From assembly GCF_900129325.1 (NCBI RefSeq), contig NZ_FQUP01000002.1, positions 78,668-142,667 of the forward strand: 64,000 bases of DNA, read 5' to 3'. The translations under genes and the position numbers were made by a program. The notes beneath the pieces were generated by a model. It made no database searches and was not told the DNA's origin. It was given only the letters and a program-made list of their open reading frames with translations. This document shows positions 27,536 through 34,525 of the stretch, piece after piece. Source of the stretch: Kaistia soli DSM 19436. GTDB lineage: Bacteria > Pseudomonadota > Alphaproteobacteria > Rhizobiales > Kaistiaceae. Within the stretch, counting starts at the first letter, position 1; each line of letters begins with the position of its first letter.

Positions 27536-28490
27536 GACATCCCCCCTGAAGGCGCTCGCGGCCGGGCCGGCCCGCCGGCAGGGCCCGCGCCCGACGCCAC
27601 CCGGCCCGATCGTCCCGGCGGGATCGATCGCCGGCCGCTCGCTGACCATCGTCGTGGCGATCATGAGCTTTCTCGCCTGCCTGACGCTCGGCGCCGTGAC
27701 GCTGGTCCGCGACGCCTCGCTCGACTGGCAGTCCGACATCGTGCGCGAGATCACGATTCAAGTCCGCCCCATCGATGGAGTCGACACCGACGCCGAGGCT
27801 CAGAAAGCGACCAATCTCGCCGCCTCGACGCCGGGCGTCGCCAGCGCGCGGCCGCTATCCTCATGGGAAAATGCGCAATTGCTCGAGCCTTGGCTCGGCA
27901 GCGGCCTCGACATGAGCGACTTGCCGATCCCGCGTCTCATTGTCGTCGAACTCGCCAATCCCGACGCCGTCGATCTCACTCAGCTCTCGACTCGCCTCAC
28001 GCAGGAGGTGAAGGGCGCGAGCCTCGACGACCACCGAAGCTGGACCGACAGACTGAAGGCGATGGCCAACGCGACGGTCATCATCGGCTTCTCGATCCTC
28101 GCCCTGGTTTTCGTTGCGACGGTGCTTTCCGTCGTTTTCGCGACGCGCGGCGCGATGTCGTCAAACCGCGACATCGTCTCGGTGCTGCATTATGTCGGAG
28201 CCGAGGCGGGCTTCATCGCGCGTGAGTTCCAGCGCCATTTCCTCATTCTCGGTCTCAAGGGCGGCCTCTGGGGCGCCGCCGGGGCGACATTGATGTTCCT
28301 GGTGCTGTCCTTCCTGTTCGGCCGCTCGATCGCGACACCGGAGGGCGACCAGGTGTCCGCACTGTTCGGGCGCTTCGCGATCGGCCCGACCGGCTATGTC
28401 GGCGCGCTCGGCATCGCCATCCTGATCGCCCTGATGACCGCAATCACCTCGCGGCTCACAGTCTTCCGTCATCTAGCGTCGATCGAATGA
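27528..28490 (+). CDS. ftsX: Cell division permease-like protein FtsX
   Basis: A 320-residue integral membrane partner of FtsE. It has a Pro-rich cytoplasmic N-terminus, a first helix (about 43-65), a large extracytoplasmic loop that would contact hydrolase activators, and three C-terminal helices beginning at TVIIGFSILALVFVATVLSVV. It overlaps ftsE by eight bases, so translation is coupled. A normal FtsX; the activator it uses is not encoded in the window. Confidence 0.95.
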   Translation: MSETSPLKALAAGPARRQGPRPTPPGPIVPAGSIAGRSLTIVVAIMSFLACLTLGAVTLVRDASLDWQSDIVREITIQVRPIDGVDTDAEAQKATNLAASTPGVASARPLSSWENAQLLEPWLGSGLDMSDLPIPRLIVVELANPDAVDLTQLSTRLTQEVKGASLDDHRSWTDRLKAMANATVIIGFSILALVFVATVLSVVFATRGAMSSNRDIVSVLHYVGAEAGFIAREFQRHFLILGLKGGLWGAAGATLMFLVLSFLFGRSIATPEGDQVSALFGRFAIGPTGYVGALGIAILIALMTAITSRLTVFRHLASIE

Positions 28491-28569
28491 GAACCGGATG
28501 CCGTTCGAAAACGTTGAATGAATGCTTGTTGCCAAGATCCGGCTTGATTCTGATAGCATCATTGAACGC

Positions 28570-29322
28570 ATGACCGACGCGGCCCGATCCGATATCGCCG
28601 TTAACGGCCGCTCATCCCCTTCGGGACGGGCGACATATCGTGCGCCCGCGCCTCAGCGTCGCCATCGGCTGCTGTCGCCCCATTTCTTCATTTTTGCAGT
28701 GCTGTTCCTCCTCGGCCTCGTGGCCTTTGATTTCATTCGCTTTTCCGATGGCGTCGCCCGCCTCGCCGCCCCTTCGGGCATCAAAGCAGAGGGAATTGTA
28801 GCGTTGACCGGAGGCGCCGCGCGCATCGACGGCGCGCTGGCGCTCCTCGCCGACGGGCGCGGCGAGCGGCTGCTGATCTCCGGCGTCAACCCATCCGTAG
28901 GCCGGCGCGAGATCGCACGCGCCGTCGACAACGAATCACGCGTCGCATTCGACCAGAGCGTCGATCTTGGCCACAGTGCCCGCGATACGATCGGCAATGC
29001 CGACGAGGCCAAGGCTTGGGCGCGGAAGAACGGCTTCCGTTCTCTGATCGTCGTGACGAGCGACTATCATATGCCACGCAGCATGATCGAACTCTCCGGC
29101 GCAATGCCGGATGTCGCGCTGATCCCTTATCCGGTCTCCAATCCGCATCTCGATATGGGCCGTTGGTGGCGGCATGTCGCCTCGGTGAAGCTTCTCATGG
29201 CCGAGTACCTGAAGTATACGCTGGCCCGGGCGCGGCTCGCCGTCGAGTCGCCGTGGGGGACGACGGCCACCGCTCCGGTGGAGACCGCCGCCACAGGCAA
29301 GACGGCAGACGGATCGCGCTGA
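28570..29322 (+). CDS. YdcF-family (DUF218) envelope protein
   Basis: About 250 residues with an N-terminal membrane helix (roughly 37-57) and a DUF218 domain marked by IVALTGGAARIDGALALLADGRGERLLISG and the TSDYHMPRSMIEL stretch. The DUF218/YdcF group includes the SanA and ElyC proteins, linked to envelope integrity. The start is uncertain: ATG at 28570 is used, and an in-frame ATG at 28522 would add 16 residues. It sits between ftsX and plsC in the same direction and may share their transcript. Confidence 0.85.
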   Translation: MTDAARSDIAVNGRSSPSGRATYRAPAPQRRHRLLSPHFFIFAVLFLLGLVAFDFIRFSDGVARLAAPSGIKAEGIVALTGGAARIDGALALLADGRGERLLISGVNPSVGRREIARAVDNESRVAFDQSVDLGHSARDTIGNADEAKAWARKNGFRSLIVVTSDYHMPRSMIELSGAMPDVALIPYPVSNPHLDMGRWWRHVASVKLLMAEYLKYTLARARLAVESPWGTTATAPVETAATGKTADGSR

Positions 29323-29356
29323 TACGCACCACCGGCGCCGCAACGGGACCGTCCGA

Positions 29357-30133
29357 ATGCTGATCATCCGTTCGTTCCTGTTCCATATCGCCTTCTACGC
29401 GATCATGGCCGTCATCATCGTGGTGACGCTGCCTTTCTATTTCTTCCTGCCGCACAGCGCCGCGATCCTCATCGTCAAGGCCTGGACTGCGACGACGATG
29501 TGGGCGTTGCGCGTCGTCGCTGGCATCAGCATCGAGATCCGCGGCCTCGAACGGCTGCCGAAGAACGCCGCGCTTATCGCGCCAAAGCACCAGTCCGCCT
29601 TCGAGACGATGGCGCTGTTTCCGCTGCTGAAAGACCCGACTTTCGTGATGAAGCGGCAACTCATGCTGATCCCGCTGTTCGGCTGGTACACTTGGAAGGC
29701 CGGCATGATCGCGGTCGACCGCGCGGGCGGCTCGAAAGCGTTGCGGAAGCTCGCCGCCGACAGCAAGGCGGCGGCCGCCGAGGGCAAGCAGATCATTCTC
29801 TTTCCCGAGGGAACGCGCCGCCCGGTCGGCGCGCCGCCCGACTACAAGTTCGGCATCATTCATCTTTACCGCGAGCTGAAAGTGCCGGTGATCCCGATCG
29901 CGCTGAATGCCGGCCTCTATTGGCCGCGCCGCAGCTTCATGCGCTACCCCGGCACCATCATCATCGAAGTGCTGGAACCGATCCCACCCGGGCTTGATTC
30001 GAAGACATTTCTCGCCCGGCTGATCGCGACCATCGAGCCGGCGACGGATCGACTGGTGGCCGAGGCCGCCGCGGGCGCTCATCCGCCACCGATTCCTGCG
30101 GCGGCGGCCCGACCCGCAGCCGCCAAAGCCTGA
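29357..30133 (+). CDS. plsC: 1-acyl-sn-glycerol-3-phosphate acyltransferase
   Basis: A 258-residue membrane-associated enzyme that makes phosphatidic acid. The HX4D box appears as His78 to Glu83 (KHQSAFE), with Glu in place of Asp. The acceptor motif FPEGTRRPVG and the VPVIPIALNAG segment are standard. Two N-terminal hydrophobic helices are followed by the catalytic domain, and the C-terminus is Ala/Pro-rich. The Asp-to-Glu change is one I associate with alphaproteobacterial homologues, so activity is expected. Confidence 0.93.
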   Translation: MLIIRSFLFHIAFYAIMAVIIVVTLPFYFFLPHSAAILIVKAWTATTMWALRVVAGISIEIRGLERLPKNAALIAPKHQSAFETMALFPLLKDPTFVMKRQLMLIPLFGWYTWKAGMIAVDRAGGSKALRKLAADSKAAAAEGKQIILFPEGTRRPVGAPPDYKFGIIHLYRELKVPVIPIALNAGLYWPRRSFMRYPGTIIIEVLEPIPPGLDSKTFLARLIATIEPATDRLVAEAAAGAHPPPIPAAAARPAAAKA

Positions 30134-30147
30134 CGGCCGCGATGCAG

Positions 30148-30690
30148 TCAGACGCTGCGGCCGCTCTCGCCACCGAGCGCGCCGGCGAGCCAGACCATCA
30201 GCCGGTCGTCGATGCCGACCGATGCGAGATGCTCTGCCGTCGCCAGCACATAGTCGCGGTTCTGCCCCGAGACGCCCGCGCTGTCACGCACCAGCTCAAG
30301 CACCTCCTCGCGGCGAAGCTTGCCGGCATATTGCCTGTGACTACGATCGACGACGTAGGTCAGCGCCGTGACCGTCACACCGCCCGCGAGGCGCACCGGC
30401 CGAGTGACCTCATGATAGACATTGGTGACCAGCTCACGAGCCCGGAGATAGGCGAGCACCTCGTCGCGATCGACTTCAGGGATGCGGAAGGCGACGCCGC
30501 GGCACGAGCCGCCTTTATCGAGCCCCAATACCAGTCCAGGCTTCGACTCGGTGCCGCGATGGACGAAGGAAAACACACAGAGCGCCCGATGCTCGCCGTG
30601 GAGGCGCGCGGGAACGCTTTCGGCAAAAGCAAAGCCAGGCCGCCACATCAGCGAGCCGTAGCCAAACACCCAGAGATCGGCCATCACCAT
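30148..30690 (-). CDS. chaC: Glutathione-specific gamma-glutamylcyclotransferase
   Basis: A 180-residue ChaC-family enzyme that splits glutathione into 5-oxoproline and Cys-Gly. The substrate-binding VFGYGSLMW is at the N-terminus, the HRGTESKPGLVLGL loop follows, and the catalytic Glu is probably that of NVYHEVTRPV. I chose ATG at 30690 because AGGAA lies five bases upstream; a second ATG at 30684 is also possible, and longer forms are not supported. It is convergent with plsC and divergent from the DUF2125 gene. Confidence 0.9.
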   Translation of the reverse strand: MVMADLWVFGYGSLMWRPGFAFAESVPARLHGEHRALCVFSFVHRGTESKPGLVLGLDKGGSCRGVAFRIPEVDRDEVLAYLRARELVTNVYHEVTRPVRLAGGVTVTALTYVVDRSHRQYAGKLRREEVLELVRDSAGVSGQNRDYVLATAEHLASVGIDDRLMVWLAGALGGESGRSV

Positions 30691-30755
30691 CGTTCCTGTC
30701 TGGAGCCGTTCCGGCCTAGCAGCGGGCGAAGCGAACTTCAACGGAGAGACCTGCC

Positions 30756-32027
30756 GTGAGCAGCGCCACCGACACGCGGCCAGCCCCCACGAGACCCGGC
30801 AGAGGCCGCCGTCGCTTCCAAATCCTGCTTGTCTTCATCATCGCGATTGCGCTGCTGTGGACGGCCGGCTGGTTTGGCCTGCGCCATTATGTCAGTGGCA
30901 AGCTCGATGCTCTTGAGGCGCGGGCTGGCGCCGAGGGCGCGGTGCTCACGTGTGGCAATCGTTCGATCGGTGGCTTCCCCTTCCGCTTCGACGTGACCTG
31001 CATGCCGATAGCCGCCGCCTGTCCGGCCGAGGCTGTCTCGCTTGATATCGCCGGCATCGAGGCCATCGGCATGGCCTATAATCCGAACCGCGCGATCTTC
31101 GCCGCCAAGGGCCCGCTCGCTCTCAAAGCGCCGGGTGGCGCCAGCGTCGACGCCAACTGGACATCGCTGCAGTCTAGCATTCGCATGGGCTTTTCGGGAT
31201 TGAGCCGCTATTCGCTGGTCACCGACGGCTTCGACGCGACGCTCGCCGATCCTTCGCGGCTCGCCGCGCCGATCCCGCTCCGCGCCCAGCACGGCGAGTT
31301 CCATGTCCTGCCGGATCAAGCCGGTGCCGATATGCTCGACGTCTTTCTGTCACTCGACCAATTCACGGCCTTCATCCCCGGACGACCCGTCCTGCCGCCC
31401 GTCGACACCGACATGGCCGTTGCTGTTCCGACCAGCGTGGTCATGGCGCACGGCGATCGCGCCGCAGCCTGGATCGCGTCGGGTGAGCCGATCCGTATCG
31501 ATCAGCTCGACACGACGATCGGCGGCGTCGCTTCCTCCATAACCGGCGAGCTCACGCCGGCCACCGACGGGCTGCTGAACGGCCGACTCACCGTGCGGCT
31601 CGACCAGCTCGACCGTCTGCCCGACCTTCTCGAGACGCTGAAGCCCGGCAGCGGCGCCAAGGCACGGCAAATGATCGGCCTTGTCTCGGCCTTGCTGCGC
31701 CCGGTGACCGTCGACGGCAAGACCTGGCGCGAGGCCACGGTCACGGTGGCCTCCGGGCGCGCTATGCTCGGCTTCATTCCGCTCGGCGTTCTGCCACGCA
31801 TTGGCCCTGAACCCGTTGTCCAACCGCCGGTTTCAGCGCTGCCCTTGCCCCTGCCGGATACCTCGACAGCTGAGGAGCCGGCAGCGCCGGCCCCCTCGGC
31901 ACCGGCCGCTTCTGCCAACCCGTCTGCGGCGATCGCGCCTGGCGGCGAGAGTGCCGGCAAGCCGCTGAATCCGCAGCCCAACGCGGCGACCAGGTCGCCG
32001 ATCAAGCGCTGTGCCATTGCCTCCTGA
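30756..32027 (+). CDS. DUF2125-family exported protein
   Basis: A 423-residue protein with a GTG start at 30756 (GGAGAG upstream), a basic N-terminus, one membrane anchor (about residues 22-43) and a large exported region. The segment GGFPFRFDVTC, followed by a beta-rich body, is the hallmark of DUF2125. The last 60 residues are Ala/Pro-rich and low complexity. The conserved position next to chaC and the tyrC-side genes is known in rhizobia. Function unknown; it resembles lipid-transport-like repeats only superficially. Confidence 0.83.
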   Translation: MSSATDTRPAPTRPGRGRRRFQILLVFIIAIALLWTAGWFGLRHYVSGKLDALEARAGAEGAVLTCGNRSIGGFPFRFDVTCMPIAAACPAEAVSLDIAGIEAIGMAYNPNRAIFAAKGPLALKAPGGASVDANWTSLQSSIRMGFSGLSRYSLVTDGFDATLADPSRLAAPIPLRAQHGEFHVLPDQAGADMLDVFLSLDQFTAFIPGRPVLPPVDTDMAVAVPTSVVMAHGDRAAAWIASGEPIRIDQLDTTIGGVASSITGELTPATDGLLNGRLTVRLDQLDRLPDLLETLKPGSGAKARQMIGLVSALLRPVTVDGKTWREATVTVASGRAMLGFIPLGVLPRIGPEPVVQPPVSALPLPLPDTSTAEEPAAPAPSAPAASANPSAAIAPGGESAGKPLNPQPNAATRSPIKRCAIAS

Positions 32028-32066
32028 CGAGCCAGCCGAGCAGCGCGGAGGGCCAGCGAGGTTCCT

Positions 32067-32945
32067 ATGATCGAACTTTCGGACGGCGATCTCCAGCTAG
32101 GGTTGGTTCCCGATATCGGCGGCAGCCTGGCTTATTTCCGGTTTCGCGGACGTGACGTGATGCGGCCGCTGTCGCCAGCCGACGCAGCGCGCGGCGATGT
32201 CGAGGGCACAGCCAGTTTTCCGATGCTGCCCTTCGCCAACCGCATCGCCGACAACAGGTTCGTCTTCGATGGGCGGACATACCGCGTCGCCCCGAATATC
32301 CCAGCCGCACCGCTCAACGTGCATGGCAGCGGCTGGAAGTCCGTATGGACGGTCGATCGTGCGGCGGCCAGCGAGGCCTTGCTTTCACTCGATCATCCTG
32401 CCGATGACACGGATCCGTTTTGCTATCGCGCGACGCAGCATGCGGTCATCGAAGATGGCAGCCTCAATCTGACGATCGGGATCGAGAATCGTGGTCAGCA
32501 GCGCATGCCATTCGGCTTCGGCCATCACCCGTGGTTTCCGCGTGATCCTGATACCGCGATAACCTTCGCCGCCCGTGAGTTTTGGCTCGAAGGGCCGGGC
32601 GGCATCATCAGCGACCAAATCGCCATTCCGCCGCAACTCGACTTCTCGAGCGGCCGCGGCTTGCCGCACGGCTGGCGCAACAATGACTATGGGGGCTGGG
32701 ATGGTCGCGCCGAGCTGCGCTTCCCCTCGCGCGGGCACGGCGTTCGCATCGACGCCGATCCGGTGTTCGGGCATCTGATGCTCTATGCCGATCCGAAGCG
32801 AGACGTCTTCTGTCTGGAGCCGCAGACGCATGTCTCCTGCGCCTTCAGCCGGATGGTCGGCGATGGCGCTGATCTCGGCGTGATCGTCCTCGCTCCCGGC
32901 GCAATCGCGAGCGGCACGCTGCGATTCTCGCCTTTCCCGCTCTGA
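32067..32945 (+). CDS. Aldose 1-epimerase family protein
   Basis: A 292-residue galactose-mutarotase-like protein that interconverts the anomers of sugars. The catalytic His region is FGFGHHPWF, and the general base lies in CLEPQTHVSCAF. The N-terminal MIELSDGDLQLGLVPDIGG and LPFANRI segments are typical. A sugar mutarotase fits the nearby sugar-importer theme. It is the last chromosomal-type gene before the phage-like cassette; the 40 bases separating it from DUF2125 allow a shared transcript. Confidence 0.9.
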   Translation: MIELSDGDLQLGLVPDIGGSLAYFRFRGRDVMRPLSPADAARGDVEGTASFPMLPFANRIADNRFVFDGRTYRVAPNIPAAPLNVHGSGWKSVWTVDRAAASEALLSLDHPADDTDPFCYRATQHAVIEDGSLNLTIGIENRGQQRMPFGFGHHPWFPRDPDTAITFAAREFWLEGPGGIISDQIAIPPQLDFSSGRGLPHGWRNNDYGGWDGRAELRFPSRGHGVRIDADPVFGHLMLYADPKRDVFCLEPQTHVSCAFSRMVGDGADLGVIVLAPGAIASGTLRFSPFPL

Positions 32946-33356
32946 GACGGCGGCCACACCCCCGGAAGAACAGAGCCGCTCACCGCTCCTCGCCACCGTG
33001 AGCAGCAGCGCGTCTTCGCCTACTGGGATCGGCCCATGCGGGGGGCGTCCCAATGAACCGCCGACGGGCGGGGCGACGCGGTCCCTTACCCGGCTTGCCG
33101 CTAGAGGTGGCCCCGCCACTTGCAGCGCTCGCCTGAAGTCACCTCATGCCGACCTAATAACCTGGGGTTGTATTTTTAGCGTGACTTCTGCAATCTGAAA
33201 TTGTATATCTGATTGCAGATGACAGCGCAGCGCGGTCCTGCTCACCACCACCCCCAAGCGCATCGTCATCCGCCGCCACCTGCCAGACAACCGAGCCTCG
33301 AGACCGCCTTCGCGCGGCAGCCCATGCTCGTCTTCAGCAACCGACTCCCGGAGCAA
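32946..33356. other. Intergenic segment left of the phage-like cassette
   Basis: A 411-base gap. The first 230 bases are very GC-rich and have no credible gene: the short open frames on either strand lack a ribosome site or recognisable sequence. The remainder changes composition sharply around 33150-33220, where it is AT-rich and holds an inverted repeat. It may contain a promoter or a recombination boundary. Confidence 0.6.
33187..33219. repeat. Inverted repeat in AT-rich segment before cassette
   Basis: TCTGCAATC at 33187-33195 and GATTGCAGA at 33211-33219 are exact reverse complements, separated by 15 AT-rich bases. The surrounding 70 bases are much richer in A and T than the rest of the window. 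It could be an operator, a hairpin in the leader of the phage-like genes, or part of an attachment site. No matching copy was found by eye on the right side of the cassette. Confidence 0.7.
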
Positions 33357-33773
33357 ATGAATCCGATGCCTGTTCGAAACGATATGTCGATCTGGCGAGG
33401 GAACAACGCCCCCGCCCTTGTCTGGACTCTCCCCGAAGAGATTCCGATCACCGGCTCGGCCTTCTTCCTGACGATCGGAGCCTCCGGGTCACTCCTCGTC
33501 GCCAAGGATACGACGAGTGGCTCGCTGCTGATCGACCCGACGTCGCGCGAGTTGCGCTGGGATTACACAACCGCCGAATCTCGACTGATTCCCGCCGGGC
33601 AGATCGCCGAATACGAGATCGAGCGGCACACGGCCGGCGTCGAGATCACTGAGATTTACGGGTTCATGACTGGCCTCGGCGGCCTCAACACCGATGCAAG
33701 CCCCTCCGAAGGAGGCTCGCTCGATTTCTCCAATTCCGACAACTCCAATCTTCAACTGATGGGATGGATCTGA
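33357..33773 (+). CDS. Phage baseplate/tail-type structural protein, small
   Basis: About 138 residues. The body (IWRGNNAPALVWTLPEEIPI, then FFLTIGASGSLLVAK and SRELRWDYTTAESRLIPAGQ) is beta-rich and resembles the N-terminal domain of phage upper-baseplate (BppU-like) proteins. The start is unsure: ATG at 33357 has GGAG only three bases away, and ATGs at 33366 and 33384 are alternatives. The next gene starts within or just after its stop codon. I infer that it links a fibre to a tail or baseplate, but no baseplate gene is nearby. Confidence 0.55.
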   Translation: MNPMPVRNDMSIWRGNNAPALVWTLPEEIPITGSAFFLTIGASGSLLVAKDTTSGSLLIDPTSRELRWDYTTAESRLIPAGQIAEYEIERHTAGVEITEIYGFMTGLGGLNTDASPSEGGSLDFSNSDNSNLQLMGWI

Positions 33774-33775
33774 CC

Positions 33776-34525
33776 ATGACCGCCACGCTCACGACCAAGC
33801 AGATCAAGGACGGCGCCGGCAACGTTTTCCAGCAGCGCGTGCTCGACGTCTCGGGCACCGGCGCGGGTCCGTTCCTGCCGCTCTATGGTGTCTCGGATCA
33901 GGATGGCGCCGGCCCCATCGACATCGCCGCGCTCGTCGATACGATCACCGCAGCGATCGCTGCCGGCGCTGCCGGCGCGGCCACGGCCACGGGGCAGAGC
34001 GCTCTCGGCGTGCAGATCGGCGAGGTCCAGGCGGAGCCGACCACAAATACGGTGCTGAGCCGCCTGAAGGCGATCGCAACCGGCCTCGGCTCCGTTGTTC
34101 TCGCGACGGGTACGTCCGTCATCGGCAAGGTCGGCCTTCAGATCGGTGGTAGCGACATCAACGGTGGCAATCCGCTGCCGGTGACCGGCGGACAGGTCTC
34201 GGTCTTCTCGGCCAGCATCGCCGCGGCCGGTACGCTCTCGGGCGCTGTCGATCTCGGTCTCTACAGGCTCTGCCGCATCGTGATGCCGGCGAGCTGGACC
34301 GCAGCCGTCCTCACCTTCCAGACGAGCCCTGACGGGACGAACTGGTACGACCTCTATGATGCGGGCGGTTCTGAATACACCGTCCAGGCCGGAGCGGGCC
34401 GCGGCATCGTCGTGCCTCTCTCCGACTTCCTGGGCACGCGCTATCTGAAGATCCGCTCCGGCACGTCCGGCGCCGCGGTGGCGCAGTCGGGCGGCGCGTC
34501 CTTCACCCTGGTCGGAGCAGCCTGA
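33776..34525 (+). CDS. Phage tail-associated structural protein
   Basis: About 249 residues, Gly/Ala/Thr-rich and without Cys-rich or enzymatic motifs. The N-terminal part (TTKQIKDGAGNVFQQRVLDVSG) and the C-terminal segment (FQTSPDGTNWYDLYDAGG, then FLGTRYLKIRSGTSG) are typical of phage tail accessory proteins with discoidin-like beta domains. An in-frame ATG at 33764 overlaps the previous gene and could also be used. Its stop codon overlaps the ATG of the fibre gene (TGATG), so all three genes form one unit. Assigned by style of sequence and context rather than a named family. Confidence 0.5.
   Translation: MTATLTTKQIKDGAGNVFQQRVLDVSGTGAGPFLPLYGVSDQDGAGPIDIAALVDTITAAIAAGAAGAATATGQSALGVQIGEVQAEPTTNTVLSRLKAIATGLGSVVLATGTSVIGKVGLQIGGSDINGGNPLPVTGGQVSVFSASIAAAGTLSGAVDLGLYRLCRIVMPASWTAAVLTFQTSPDGTNWYDLYDAGGSEYTVQAGAGRGIVVPLSDFLGTRYLKIRSGTSGAAVAQSGGASFTLVGAA

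Noticed and set aside
32998-33198. 66-codon frame left of the phage-like cassette
   Set aside because: No ribosome site, Pro/Gly/Arg-rich noise-like sequence, and it runs into the AT-rich patch.
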